Shown in pieces: positions 16,508 to 24,125 of a stretch of 64,000 nt of DNA. The stretch comes from Winogradskyella jejuensis (GTDB lineage: Bacteria; Bacteroidota; Bacteroidia; Flavobacteriales; Flavobacteriaceae). Below the pieces are notes generated by a model. That model was given only the letters and a program-made list of their open reading frames with translations. It was not told the origin of the DNA and made no database searches. Each line of letters opens with the position of its first letter. The first letter of the stretch is position 1. The DNA lies in NCBI RefSeq assembly GCF_900129745.1, contig NZ_FQWS01000001.1:372001-436000 (forward strand), read 5' to 3'. The translations under genes were made by a program, and so were the position numbers.

Positions 16508-17535
16508 TATATGCCTATCGAGCCAGATTTAATTGCCACATCTACACCTCGTTTCAAATACCGAATGGTCTTTAAGGCGAGTTGTACTTTATTAGTTGGG
16601 ATGCTGGCTATTGGGACTCCTGCTTTTCCTAAAATTTTAAAGGCGACCGCTTTTTCACCTGCTGGCAATCCGAGTAAGGTTGAGAAGTAGAGCTTTGGAT
16701 TTTTAATGAAATCCTTTTTTGATTTGTAGGATTCTGCATAGTTGCGTTTGTACCCAAATGTAATATCAAATGTTTGTTCCGCTTTCGCGAAAAATGAATC
16801 CCTATCAAATCCTCGCTTTACCATTTTACCATTCATTATTACTTCCGAAGCTTTGTATTTACTCCCCGGCGATAGACTTACAGAATTAGACATATCCTTC
16901 CTACTCACGATAATATGAATATGACTTTGGTCGCCCGCTTTTTTCATCCCCTGTACAATACGTCTTCCATCCTGCTGATGTGGTGCTTCTTTTTCTAGTT
17001 TGCCAATTTTCAATTTCAATCGTTCTATATTTCCAATCGCTTCGCCCTGTTGAATTTTACGTATCTCTTGTTTCAACTTTAGAATTCTTGTTGCAAAAGG
17101 TTGGTTCTCTCGCACCTGTTTATCTGTTCCTTTAAAGGTGCGTTGATGCTCAATTTTAGCATAATACTTAATGTCATCTACGGTTACTTTTCTACCATTG
17201 ATTTCGCGATTAAATGAGACTGCATAATCTTTCATTATTTCTCTGGTATATCGCTTTAAATCTTCCAAGCTATTTTCAAGTTTTCGTAATTCATATTTGC
17301 TAGGACTTACAGTTATTGAATAAAATTTAGGTTCTTTCTTTTTGAGTTTTGCGGTATTACCATCAATATCTTTTACTACTTCTGTAGCTCCAATTTCATC
17401 ACCATATTGATTAAAAAAATGTTCCATTTCTTCTTGTTTCAATCCTTGATTTTCTTTCTCCAGATACGCCACAAAATCACCAGAACTTTGCGAATAATTT
17501 GGTCCTATTTTTTGAGCTGTTATTGTAATGTACAT
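16507..17535 (-). CDS. mobB: Relaxase (DUF5712/MobB-type mobilisation protein)
   Basis: 342 residues. It begins MYITITAQKI and carries HIHIIVSRKD (near residue 205), the H-x-H metal-binding motif of relaxases. The layout fits DUF5712 relaxases, which nick oriT in Bacteroidetes elements. A catalytic Tyr cannot be assigned by eye; Y14 or one in the 20-45 region is plausible. It lies between the BfmA-like gene (74 nt upstream) and the coupling protein (1-nt overlap). A 13-bp partial copy of the genome palindrome lies in its coding region (16780-16792, read as F-F-A-K-A). Confidence 0.82.
   Translation of the reverse strand: MYITITAQKIGPNYSQSSGDFVAYLEKENQGLKQEEMEHFFNQYGDEIGATEVVKDIDGNTAKLKKKEPKFYSITVSPSKYELRKLENSLEDLKRYTREIMKDYAVSFNREINGRKVTVDDIKYYAKIEHQRTFKGTDKQVRENQPFATRILKLKQEIRKIQQGEAIGNIERLKLKIGKLEKEAPHQQDGRRIVQGMKKAGDQSHIHIIVSRKDMSNSVSLSPGSKYKASEVIMNGKMVKRGFDRDSFFAKAEQTFDITFGYKRNYAESYKSKKDFIKNPKLYFSTLLGLPAGEKAVAFKILGKAGVPIASIPTNKVQLALKTIRYLKRGVDVAIKSGSIGI
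16780..16792. repeat. Partial CGCTTTCGCGAAA palindrome, coding copy
   Basis: The left arm is intact and the right arm lacks its last three bases (CGCTTTCGCGAAA followed by AAT). It lies inside the relaxase gene. It could be an eroded copy of the repeat or chance. Confidence 0.5.
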
Positions 17536-17609
17536 AGCTATTTATTTTACAATTCGTTGTCCGTTTCTAGCTTTTACCGCTTCGCTCTTCCTATGGTCGT
17601 GAATCTCGT

Positions 17610-17990
17610 TTACTCGATTTCGCGAAAGCGTATCGTGTTCTTTTCTTTGGAAATTTCCTTTTCCAAAAGCAGCTTTTTTTGTTCTGGTTCTGCCTGTTGA
17701 AATAGCGATTGTATCATCGCAACCGTAGGTTTGGTTTGATTCTTTTCGATGTCCTTCATAATGGCAATCACACCATTAATTCGTTTCTTGATTAAAGATT
17801 CTAGTGTCTGCATTTTTGGTCCTACCGACTCGTGTGGTGAGATGCCATTATCCTCAAAAAACTCAATCATTAACAACAAAGTCATCGATTGAGATAGCGA
17901 CATTTTTTTACAGAATTGCCTAAATTTCTGCGCTACGGAAACCTTAATTCCCAGCTTTTCAAATCGTTCTTTTTCATAACCTCTATCCAT
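17610..17990 (-). CDS. mobA: BfmA/BtgA-family mobilisation accessory protein (MobA-like)
   Basis: 126 residues without TM segments. An N-terminal ribbon-helix-helix-like stretch (IKVSVAQKFRQFCKKMSLSQ, residues 15-34) is followed by a coiled coil. This fits the BfmA/BtgA family, which binds oriT and helps the relaxase. It is the first gene of the minus-strand mob operon. The 388-nt non-coding region just upstream contains strong hairpins and is the natural place for oriT. The symbol here means the conjugation gene, not the molybdopterin mobA at 46.8 kb. Confidence 0.75.
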   Translation of the reverse strand: MDRGYEKERFEKLGIKVSVAQKFRQFCKKMSLSQSMTLLLMIEFFEDNGISPHESVGPKMQTLESLIKKRINGVIAIMKDIEKNQTKPTVAMIQSLFQQAEPEQKKLLLEKEISKEKNTIRFREIE

Positions 17991-18195
17991 TTTTCAGAAA
18001 AAATTGCTTGATTTTATTGGGCTGACGGCGTTTTTTCAGAAAAAACCGAGCTTAAAAATCAAAATTCAAAACAAGTAATGGTTGAAAAAGACCTGTTTAT
18101 AAGGGTTTCGAAGAAAAGGGATAATGAAACATCGCGCCAGCGTGTTACCCTCTTGCTATTCCTTTTCGTCCCGCGCACGGGACAAAAAACAAGTA

Positions 18196-18225
18196 CCATT
18201 ACATCCAAAAATGTAATGGCTTTTT
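18196..18225 (+). terminator. Hairpin with T-run in the oriT region
   Basis: CCATTACAT (18196-18204) pairs perfectly with ATGTAATGG (18211-18219) across a 6-nt loop, then C and five T follow. It looks like an intrinsic terminator for plus-strand transcription, although no gene lies directly upstream. It may belong to oriT or end a small RNA. Confidence 0.5.
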
Positions 18226-18333
18226 ATCTGCTTAAAAAGAAAGCTCTGTTTTTTAAGAAGTGAAAAATGGTATTTTAAAACAATCACTAACAGAATTGAA
18301 ATATCGTTGCGAATTTCAAAATGAAACAAAAAA

Positions 18334-18357
18334 AGACCCTTGAAATTTCAAAGGTCT
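18334..18357 (-). terminator. Intrinsic terminator after the radC-side operon
   Basis: A 24-bp inverted repeat with one mismatch: AGACC at 18334-18338 pairs with GGTCT at 18353-18357, and the centre is palindromic. On the minus strand it is followed by seven T. It lies 21 nt beyond the stop of the 65-residue gene and would end that minus-strand transcript. Confidence 0.7.
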
Positions 18358-18378
18358 GTTAGTCAAAAATAGTGGGTT

Positions 18379-18576
18379 CTAAATATTAAAAACGAAATTG
18401 TAAGAATATAAATTTCGCATCGCTTCCTCTTCCAAAAGTGTATCATAGTTAATATGATTTTCTTGGGCATATCGTTTCAATTGATTTCCAAATTTTCGCT
18501 TCACATCTTCCTTGGAATCAGACAACAATTTTTGCTGTGTCTCATTATCTAGATTTGTAAAATTTATATAGACCAT
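18379..18576 (-). CDS. Small hypothetical protein (65 aa) downstream of radC
   Basis: The ATG at 18576 gives 65 residues, beginning M-V-Y-I-N-F-T-N-L. The longer frame would run into radC; the chosen start leaves a 10-nt gap instead. It is charged and helical, with Lys, Glu and Asn rich segments, and has no TM. Similar small genes accompany radC in Bacteroidetes mobile elements, but I cannot assign a function. It is co-directional with radC and followed by a strong terminator. Confidence 0.62.
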   Translation of the reverse strand: MVYINFTNLDNETQQKLLSDSKEDVKRKFGNQLKRYAQENHINYDTLLEEEAMRNLYSYNFVFNI

Positions 18577-18586
18577 AGCACAAAAT

Positions 18587-19036
18587 TTAAAGTCTCCCAC
18601 TATCGGCAAAGCTGTAATAATCGCCATCTGGTGCAAAGATTAAATGGTCTAATAATCGGATGTCAAAAACGGATGCTGCTTTCTTGATTTTTTTAGTCAA
18701 TTTTATATCCGCTTCACTCGGTTCTAATTTTCCGCTTGGATGGTTATGTGCTAATATCAAACCCACTGAAAGCGATTTTAAAACAGTGGCAAAAAGGATG
18801 CGTATATCTACCAAAGTTCCTGCAATTCCGCCTTGAGAAATTTGGCAAATACCTTTCACTTTATTACTGTTATTTAAGAGCACAATTTTAAACGTCTCTT
18901 GTAATTGTATTGTGCTTTTATCCCAATGTTCAAATAGGACTTCCGCAGCTTGTGCCGTGGTAGATACTTGCATCCAATTTTTGGATTTGATACCACCCTC
19001 GTAACTTATTTTTATTTCATTAACTTTGTTTCTCAT
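18587..19036 (-). CDS. radC: RadC-like JAB/MPN-domain protein
   Basis: 149 residues, essentially only the JAMM core. It has LILAHNHPSGKLEPSEAD, the H-x-H-P-S-G-x(n)-D metal site of RadC proteins, which are metal-dependent hydrolases of uncertain role in DNA metabolism. The N-terminal helix-hairpin-helix of chromosomal RadC is missing, as is common in copies carried by mobile elements. It lies between ssb and the 65-residue gene in the ICE maintenance region. Confidence 0.87.
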   Translation of the reverse strand: MRNKVNEIKISYEGGIKSKNWMQVSTTAQAAEVLFEHWDKSTIQLQETFKIVLLNNSNKVKGICQISQGGIAGTLVDIRILFATVLKSLSVGLILAHNHPSGKLEPSEADIKLTKKIKKAASVFDIRLLDHLIFAPDGDYYSFADSGRL

Positions 19037-19066
19037 TGTAATTTACTTAACGTGATTATAAATGAA

Positions 19067-19102
19067 AAAGAGGGCGAAACTTTCCACAGGTGCGCCCTCT
19101 TT
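19067..19102 (-). terminator. Intrinsic terminator between ssb and radC
   Basis: AAAGAGGGCG (19067-19076) pairs perfectly with CGCCCTCTTT (19093-19102), and T residues follow on the minus strand. It lies just beyond the ssb stop, so radC probably has its own promoter or depends on read-through. Confidence 0.75.
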
Positions 19103-19112
19103 ATCTTTTTAA

Positions 19113-19466
19113 CTACTCGGCAGTTTCTTCGCCTTTGATACCTAATAACAAGATTTCGTTTGCTACCACTTCAGTAACATATCGCTTTTCTCCTGCCTCG
19201 GTTTCGTAGCTTCTTGACGTTAATTTACCCTCAATAGCTACCTCTTTTCCTTTACCGACATACTTCTCGATAATTTCAGCAATCTTACCCCAAGCAACGA
19301 TATTATGCCATTGGGTATTTTGCACTTTCTCCCCATTAGAATTCTTGTAAGTTTCATTTGTAGCCATTGAAAAATTAGCTACTTTTTTCCCATTTTCTAA
19401 GGTTTTAACTTCGGGAGCATTTCCCACATTTCCGATTAACTGTACTTTGTTTTTTAGCGTACTCAT
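19113..19466 (-). CDS. ssb: Single-stranded DNA-binding protein (ICE copy)
   Basis: 117 residues with a typical OB-fold SSB: it begins MSTLKNKVQLIGNVGNAPEV, has KVANFSMATNETY, and then TQWHNIVAWGKIAEI and GKGKEVAIEGKL. The C-terminal tail is short (GIKGEETAE) and lacks the usual D-D-D-I-P-F, so it may not recruit the same partners as the housekeeping SSB. It would protect the transferred single strand. It is followed by its own terminator. Confidence 0.92.
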   Translation of the reverse strand: MSTLKNKVQLIGNVGNAPEVKTLENGKKVANFSMATNETYKNSNGEKVQNTQWHNIVAWGKIAEIIEKYVGKGKEVAIEGKLTSRSYETEAGEKRYVTEVVANEILLLGIKGEETAE

Positions 19467-19476
19467 AATAAAAGAT

Positions 19477-19671
19477 TTAAAGATTAATATTTGTTTGAAT
19501 TATTGATTTACTTATTATATCCAGAGCGTTTTCCTTTTGTTGTTTTTTTAACTTTTGTTCCGCTTCCTTTTTGAGGTTTTTGTAAGATTTCATAAGATTC
19601 ATTTTAGATTTACTTCCCATAGAGCCGTCACTGTTACCTTTTTTTGTTGCTTGGTGGATTTCAATATTCAA
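19477..19671 (-). CDS. Possible small basic protein (up to 64 aa)
   Basis: The frame opens with TTG at 19671, or with an internal Met at residue 18 or 24. The product is Lys-rich and helical (SYKNLKKEAEQKLKKQQKEN). It begins 10 nt upstream of ssb. Its first third, including D-G-S-M-G-S-K-S-K, is repeated as a diverged inverted copy about 100 nt away. It may be a real ICE gene or a degraded one; the lack of a clear ATG start lowers confidence. Confidence 0.35.
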   Translation of the reverse strand: MNIEIHQATKKGNSDGSMGSKSKMNLMKSYKNLKKEAEQKLKKQQKENALDIISKSIIQTNINL

Positions 19672-19799
19672 GCTTGGTAAGACGTATAAAAAAGAGCGAG
19701 GAACGAGCCTGGTTTATGCCGTTGTCCAAGGGCGAATGTTGTTATTTTGCTGTCAAAAAAAGGTATAGTGGTGATGGCTCTATGGGATGTGAGTCTAAA
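19603..19799. repeat. Diverged inverted copies of a ~45-nt sequence
   Basis: The reverse complement of 19603-19645 and the plus strand at 19755-19799 share the series A7-GGTA, GGCTCTATGGGA and TCTAAA with a few substitutions and a one-base indel. Similarity continues weakly for about 20 nt beyond TCTAAA. One arm lies in the small Lys-rich frame; the other is in otherwise non-coding DNA, where it keeps the same D-G-S-M-G reading. Confidence 0.6.
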
Positions 19800-20157
19800 C
19801 ATCTTGTGAAGTACAACAGCATTGGAAGTAGGACAATATGCAAATGCAATTTTCCTTATTTAAAGCGGACTTAATTCACACTTTTTACTTGCGAATGAAG
19901 TGTTCCTTTCCAGAGTATCGGAAAGGATTAACGGAATGAAAAGTCAAAAGCGGGGATTGTGTCCAAGACATATGTAGTGAAGCTCTTTCACCGAAGTGAA
20001 GTGCAACAAAATGAAGGGGAATGGGCTGAATGTTCTGTATTTGAATTCTTACTTTTATCCCAGAATCAAATAGTATTTAAGGCAATAGCATAAAAGATAA
20101 GATGTTAGCTCTAAAACTGAGGCGCAAAAAGAAGCTATGAATAAATAATCAAAAGTT
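19672..20157. other. Gene-poor right edge of the ICE transfer module
   Basis: 486 nt without a convincing gene. It contains the second arm of the inverted copies (19755-19799) and a hairpin TCCTTTCC (19904-19911) / GGAAAGGA (19920-19927). The stretch from about 19930 to 20150 is AT-rich and featureless. This is where the mobile module meets the respiratory island. I see no integrase, tRNA end or clear attachment repeat. Confidence 0.5.
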
Positions 20158-20433
20158 CTACTTTACATTAGACACTTTCCCAAGAGCACAACTGACATAC
20201 GATTTTGCTTTGCTCACAATAGAGTTAGGGTCACCAGTTATGGGATAGCCCATATCTCTTAATTCAGCTCTAAGACCTTCAATAACATTATGTGTTGTAT
20301 AATCAAATGCTACGGAGCTGTCAGCTATATTAATCTCTACGTTAGAAATACCATCTACTTTGTTTAATTTAATTCTTAAAGCATTTTTACAGCCCTCACA
20401 TTTCATATTCTGGATGTGCACGGTAGTTCTCAT
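20158..20433 (-). CDS. Heavy-metal-associated (HMA) domain copper-binding protein
   Basis: 91 residues with a ferredoxin-like HMA domain. The metal-binding loop is MKCEGC (residues 10-15, M-x-C-x-x-C), as in CopZ-type copper chaperones. It has no signal peptide, so it is cytoplasmic. The C-terminal 20 residues extend beyond the standard 68-70-residue fold and contain one more Cys. It is transcribed away from pdxH with a shared regulatory dyad between them. Copper handling fits the need of the nearby N2O reductase. Confidence 0.85.
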   Translation of the reverse strand: MRTTVHIQNMKCEGCKNALRIKLNKVDGISNVEINIADSSVAFDYTTHNVIEGLRAELRDMGYPITGDPNSIVSKAKSYVSCALGKVSNVK

Positions 20434-20456
20434 TTTTCACTGTTTTATGTACAGCG

Positions 20457-20530
20457 TAAACTTATAAATTCCCTATTGTTCATATGATGACTTTTATCAT
20501 CGTAGCCTGCTTTTTTCCTGTTTAATTTTG
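20457..20530. promoter_or_regulatory. Divergent promoter with Fnr-like dyad (site A)
   Basis: The dyad GATGA-N6-TCATC (20486-20501) is centred at 20493.5. The plus-strand box TAATTTTG (20523-20530) for pdxH and the minus-strand box TAAGTTTA (20457-20464) for the HMA gene are each centred 33 nt away. The symmetry suggests that one Crp/Fnr dimer serves both promoters. Confidence 0.62.
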
Positions 20531-20583
20531 CACTGCAATGATTAGACCTTTTGGACTTATTGTGAGCTATAAAAATTAAAGAG

Positions 20584-21183
20584 ATGAGTAGTTACAATCC
20601 TATGCAGCATTTTCAGAAATGGTTCTATGAAGCTGATGGGCTCTTCGACGAAAGAGAACCTAACGCAATGTCTCTGTCTACAATTGGTGAAGATGGTTTT
20701 CCCAGAAGCAGAATGGTGCTTCTTAAAAAATATACTTGGGAAGGCTTTATTTTCTACACAAATTACAACAGTGAAAAGGGAAAAGCCATTGCTCATAACC
20801 CTTCAGTATGCCTACTCTTTAATTGGATAAAATCTAGTAGAACAATTCAAATCCAAGGTAGTGCAAGCAAGATTTCAGTAAGTGAATCAAGTAATTATTT
20901 CCAATCCAGACCAAGAGGTAGTCAACTTGGAGCTTGGGCTTCACAACAAAGTCGTATCGTTGAGTCTAGAACATTTTTGGAAGATAGGCTTAGAAAATTT
21001 GAGCAAGAGTATAAGGGTAAAGACATACCCAAACCAAACCATTGGGGTGGTTATTTAGTGAAGCCAAAAACTATTGAATTTATAGAAACTGAAGATAATT
21101 CAATTCAAAAAGAAGAAATCTATCATTTAGAAGCAGACTATAATTGGTCTAAAAGCATAAATATCAAATTAAAAACAATATAA
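20584..21183 (+). CDS. pdxH: Pyridoxamine 5'-phosphate oxidase
   Basis: Oxidises pyridoxine or pyridoxamine 5'-phosphate to PLP with FMN and O2. 199 residues, shorter at the N terminus than the 218 of E. coli. It has RMVLLKKYTWEGFIFYTNY, the SEKGKAIAHNP segment and ESRPRGSQLGAWAS-like FMN/PLP contacts (here SRPRGSQLGAWASQQS). It starts 83 nt from the Fnr-like dyad and ends 1 nt before the CoA-transferase gene, so the two form one transcript. Finding an O2-using enzyme under a putative anaerobic signal is curious. Confidence 0.92.
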   Translation: MSSYNPMQHFQKWFYEADGLFDEREPNAMSLSTIGEDGFPRSRMVLLKKYTWEGFIFYTNYNSEKGKAIAHNPSVCLLFNWIKSSRTIQIQGSASKISVSESSNYFQSRPRGSQLGAWASQQSRIVESRTFLEDRLRKFEQEYKGKDIPKPNHWGGYLVKPKTIEFIETEDNSIQKEEIYHLEADYNWSKSINIKLKTI

Positions 21184-21184
21184 T

Positions 21185-22477
21185 ATGTCATTACAACATA
21201 TAACACCAGCTCAAGCAGTAGCAAAAATTCAATCAGGACAGCGTGTATTCTTTCAAGGAGCAGCTATGACGCCTAATCTTCTTATTGAAGCATTATGTAA
21301 TCGCTATTCTGAGTTACAAAATGTAGAGATTATTCAAGTACACACAGAAGGTGAAGCATTGTATACCCAAGAACCTTATAGCAAAGCATTTAAGATTAAT
21401 AGCTGCTTTGTGGGTGGTAATGTACGCCAGTCTGTAAATGGAGGTAACGGTGATTATATTCCTATATTTTTGAGTGAAATTCATTTACTTTTTAGACATA
21501 ATATCCTTCCTATTGATATTGCTTTTATACAAGTATCTCCTCCCGACAGACACGGTTACTGCTCGTTAGGCACTTCTGTAGACATTACCTTACCGGCTGT
21601 AGAAACGGCTAAAACGGTTATTGCACAGATAAACCCTAACGTACCTCGCACACACGGCGATGGTATTATTCATCTTAACGATATAGACCACACCGTATAC
21701 TGTGATAGAGATTTGAGTATTTCTGGAGGTGCTGTTATTTCAGATACTGAGGCACGTATAGGAGCAAATGTAGCTGAATTAATAGAAGATGGTGCTACAT
21801 TACAAATGGGTATAGGAAATATCCCTAATGCTGTACTCAATAATCTAGGAAACCACAAGCGATTGGGTATTCATACAGAGATGTTTTCGGACGGTATTTT
21901 GCCACTGGTTGAAAGTGGTGTTATTACGGGAGAAGAAAAAACAGTTAAAACAGGTAAAATAGTGACTTGCTTTGCTGTAGGTTCACAAAAGCTATATGAT
22001 TTTGTCAATGACAACCCACTAGTCCATTTTAAGGAAGCTGCTTACACTAACGATACGGCTATCATACGTCGCAATCCAAAGGTCACTGCCATTAATAGTG
22101 CTATTGAAATTGACCTAACTGGTCAGGTATGTGCTGACACCATTGGCAACAGACAGTACAGTGGTGTAGGTGGACAGATGGATTTTATTCGTGGTGCTTC
22201 ATTATCTGAAGGTGGCAAACCTATTTTTGCGATGACTGCGGCCACAGCAAAAGGCATTTCTAAAATAACATCATATCTTAAGGAAGGAGCTGGTATCACT
22301 ACTACAAGGGCGCACGTTCATTATGTGGTCACAGAGTACGGCGTCGCAGATTTGTTTGGTAAAAACTTAAAACAAAGAGCTAAGGCACTTATTAATATTG
22401 CTCACCCAGATTTTAGAGAGCAGTTAAGCCGTGATGCCTTTGCTAGATTTGGTGGTGAAGTTTACAGTTTGGTTTAG
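21185..22477 (+). CDS. Acetyl-CoA hydrolase/transferase family CoA-transferase
   Basis: 430 residues of the family that includes 4-hydroxybutyrate and acetate:succinyl-CoA transferases. Visible motifs are FQGAAMTPN at the N terminus, VSPPDRHGYCSLGTSVD near 118, GATLQMGIGNIPNAV near 204, and GIHTEMFSDG near 224, whose Glu is the likely acyl-carrying residue. It is cytoplasmic. The substrate cannot be fixed by sequence. It is co-transcribed with pdxH and followed by a palindrome copy and a hairpin. Confidence 0.87.
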   Translation: MSLQHITPAQAVAKIQSGQRVFFQGAAMTPNLLIEALCNRYSELQNVEIIQVHTEGEALYTQEPYSKAFKINSCFVGGNVRQSVNGGNGDYIPIFLSEIHLLFRHNILPIDIAFIQVSPPDRHGYCSLGTSVDITLPAVETAKTVIAQINPNVPRTHGDGIIHLNDIDHTVYCDRDLSISGGAVISDTEARIGANVAELIEDGATLQMGIGNIPNAVLNNLGNHKRLGIHTEMFSDGILPLVESGVITGEEKTVKTGKIVTCFAVGSQKLYDFVNDNPLVHFKEAAYTNDTAIIRRNPKVTAINSAIEIDLTGQVCADTIGNRQYSGVGGQMDFIRGASLSEGGKPIFAMTAATAKGISKITSYLKEGAGITTTRAHVHYVVTEYGVADLFGKNLKQRAKALINIAHPDFREQLSRDAFARFGGEVYSLV

Positions 22478-22480
22478 TAC

Positions 22481-22494
22481 GCTTTCGCGAAAGC
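22481..22494. repeat. GCTTTCGCGAAAGC palindrome, intergenic copy
   Basis: Perfect 14-bp palindrome, preceded by C and followed by A. It starts 4 nt after the CoA-transferase stop, between convergent genes. Confidence 0.9.
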
Positions 22495-22508
22495 AGAACT
22501 AAAAATAT

Positions 22509-23210
22509 TTAAAGGCCTTCTATCAATTTATAGAGGGCTTTTTCATTCTCTATTTTAATACGTTTGCCGTCTGTGACTATCCATCCCTCCTTTTTTAAAA
22601 TAGCTAATGTACGAATGCAAGCCTCTTTTGCAGTACCTACCACATTAGCAATTTCCTCTCTAGTTAACGTCATAGCAATAAAACCATCCTTGTCCTTGCC
22701 AAAAGTTTTTTCTAAGTAGCAAAGTGTTTCTGCGATACGTTGTTTTACGTTCTTTTGAGCCATATTAACAATATTATCGTCTGCAAACTTTAAGTCCTTT
22801 GCCATCGTTAATAGTACTGCCTTAGTGAATTTTGGGTTTGTATTTATACTATCTGTAAGGTGTTTTTTAGGAATGTAGCATACTTGCATATCATTAAGCG
22901 CTACAGCACTGAGGTTTGCTTTCTCTTCGGTAATGACCGAACGCTGACCTAGTACTTCTCCTTTAGTCGCAATTTTGACAATAGTATCCTTACCATTATC
23001 GCTCATCTTAGAGAGCTTAGATACACCATTACGCACACAAAAAACACCGTTAAGTCGCTCGCCTTCTTTAAAAATGGCATCTCCTTTTTTAATGCTTTTT
23101 GTGACTTTAGAGTCAGAGATTGTTTTAAGCTCATCTCTATCCAAAGCTTTGAGAGAGTTTAATTGCCTTACGATACAATTCTCACATCTCCTTTCTTGTT
23201 GCTCATCCAT
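22509..23210 (-). CDS. Crp/Fnr-family transcription regulator
   Basis: 233 residues. It has an N-terminal CENC (Cys9, Cys12), a cNMP-binding-like beta barrel (about 20-120), a dimer helix, and a winged HTH with LTREEIANVVGTAKEACIRTL. The recognition helix carries Glu and Arg (E-A-C-I-R), as in Fnr-like proteins that read TGA-type half sites. Only two of the four cluster Cys of classical Fnr are grouped at the N terminus, so the signal (O2, NO or redox) is uncertain. It is the obvious candidate to bind the ATGAC-N4-GTCAT dyads found across the island. It reads towards the CoA-transferase gene. Confidence 0.88.
   Translation of the reverse strand: MDEQQERRCENCIVRQLNSLKALDRDELKTISDSKVTKSIKKGDAIFKEGERLNGVFCVRNGVSKLSKMSDNGKDTIVKIATKGEVLGQRSVITEEKANLSAVALNDMQVCYIPKKHLTDSINTNPKFTKAVLLTMAKDLKFADDNIVNMAQKNVKQRIAETLCYLEKTFGKDKDGFIAMTLTREEIANVVGTAKEACIRTLAILKKEGWIVTDGKRIKIENEKALYKLIEGL
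22511..22542. terminator. Imperfect hairpin with T-run overlapping the regulator 3' end
   Basis: AAAGGCCTTCTAT (22511-22523) pairs with ATAGAGGGCTTTT (22530-22542) with a few mismatches, and T residues follow on the plus strand. It overlaps the last codons of the regulator gene and would end the pdxH-CoA-transferase transcript. Confidence 0.5.
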
Positions 23211-23253
23211 CTAAACTAATTTTTGTTAAAAATAAGTTAACTAAATGCCATCG

Positions 23254-23261
23254 CAAAATTA
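23254..23261 (-). promoter_or_regulatory. Promoter -7 box of the Crp/Fnr gene
   Basis: On the minus strand these bases read TAATTTTG, a perfect TAnnTTTG box, 44 nt upstream of the ATG at 23210. No Fnr-like dyad sits at the 33-nt spacing, so the regulator gene is probably not activated by itself. Confidence 0.5.
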
Positions 23262-23318
23262 TATCGATGTCGAAAAAAATCAATAATTAAAACGTTTTTT
23301 TGAATTACAAATATTAGT

Positions 23319-23361
23319 TGACATAAGTCATCTTTTTACAGGTTTTAATGAAGTAGTTTTA
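23319..23361 (+). promoter_or_regulatory. Promoter with Fnr-like dyad (site B)
   Basis: A perfect TGAC-ATAA-GTCA lies at 23319-23330, centred 33 nt before the centre of TAGTTTTA (23354-23361). It precedes the hibernation-factor gene by 54 nt. Confidence 0.65.
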
Positions 23362-23384
23362 GGTATTAATTAAAACCAATAGAT

Positions 23385-23693
23385 ATGCAAAACAATGTTC
23401 TAATCGAGTTTGTAAAAATTCCAGTAAGTGATGCACTATCAAAGTACATAAATAAAAAATTAAATGTACTATTCAATAAATATGCTATGCTCATTAAAGT
23501 TCAAGTGTATATAAAGAAAGAGATGAAAAGTATAGCCCATAATTGCATTTGTGAGATAGAATTGAGTCTCCGAGGACCTCGCTTGTTTGCTTCTGCAAAA
23601 GAACATAAATATGAGTTGGCCGTCAAAAAAACCATTTCAGAATTAGAACACCAACTTAAAAAAGCAAAGCAAAAAATGCTCGTAACTCACTAA
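23385..23693 (+). CDS. hpf: Ribosome hibernation-promoting factor (HPF/RaiA)
   Basis: 102 residues matching the short HPF/YfiA fold: an early beta strand VLIEFVKIPVSDALSKYINKKL, the central IAHNCICEIELSLRGPRLFA, and the basic helix HEYELAVKKTISELEHQLKKAK-like end. It binds the 30S decoding centre and inactivates ribosomes in slow growth. The Fnr-like dyad upstream suggests induction when oxygen falls. The CBS-domain gene follows after 12 nt. Confidence 0.85.
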   Translation: MQNNVLIEFVKIPVSDALSKYINKKLNVLFNKYAMLIKVQVYIKKEMKSIAHNCICEIELSLRGPRLFASAKEHKYELAVKKTISELEHQLKKAKQKMLVTH

Positions 23694-23705
23694 AAGAAAA
23701 GGATT

Positions 23706-24125
23706 ATGAAAAAGCGCACGCCAGTTTCTAGTATAATGACGACTACGGTCATATCATTAAATACAAAAGACTCTCTCGAAACAGCAGAATCACTGTTTAA
23801 AGAAAACAACATACGTCACATTCCTGTAGTCGGTGGTTCAAAAGTGATAGGTATGTTGAGTTATACCGATTTACTTAGAATAAGCTTTGCAGATGCCGTA
23901 GGCGATGATGAACAAGATGTAGATACTGTGGTTTATAATATGTTTACCATAGAACAAGTAATGACTAAAAACCTTGTAACGGTCACCTCTACAACAACTA
24001 TAAAAGAGGTGGCAGAAATTCTTTCTAAACGAGAGTTTCACGCACTGCCGGTAATAGATAATGGTAAACTTGTAGGCATCATTACCACAACAGATTTAAT
24101 CAATTTTTTACTAGAGCAATTTTAG
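23706..24125 (+). CDS. Two-CBS-domain protein
   Basis: 139 residues made of two CBS modules: SSIMTTTVISLNTKDSLETA to DLLRISFAD, then EQVMTKNLVTVTSTTTIKEV to TTDLINFL. CBS pairs bind adenine nucleotides and sense energy state. It has no enzyme domain, signal peptide or TM. It is co-transcribed with hpf, so it may sense AMP/ATP in low-oxygen or resting cells. Confidence 0.88.
   Translation: MKKRTPVSSIMTTTVISLNTKDSLETAESLFKENNIRHIPVVGGSKVIGMLSYTDLLRISFADAVGDDEQDVDTVVYNMFTIEQVMTKNLVTVTSTTTIKEVAEILSKREFHALPVIDNGKLVGIITTTDLINFLLEQF

Larger units (their letters stand above)
17991..18378. other. Candidate oriT region (non-coding, hairpins)
   Basis: 388 nt with no convincing gene; a 61-codon frame inside it lacks any recognisable feature. 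The stretch holds a direct repeat of TTTTTCAGAAAAAA (about 17993 and 18033), a GC-rich segment GGGCTGACGGCG between the copies, and a perfect hairpin GTCCCG-CGCA-CGGGAC (18168-18183) flanked by T4 and A5. A terminator-like hairpin lies at 18196-18225. The location beside mob genes and the clustered dyads suggest the nick region. No nick site can be fixed from sequence alone. Confidence 0.45.

Noticed and set aside
17618-17630. TTTCGCGAAAGCG in the MobA-like gene as a full palindrome copy
   Set aside because: The left arm lacks its outer bases and the frame does not give F-A-K-A. It is counted only as a partial copy.
18078-18263. A 61-codon plus-strand frame in the candidate oriT region
   Set aside because: It crosses two strong hairpins, has no recognisable motif or conserved pattern, and looks like chance coding in non-coding DNA.
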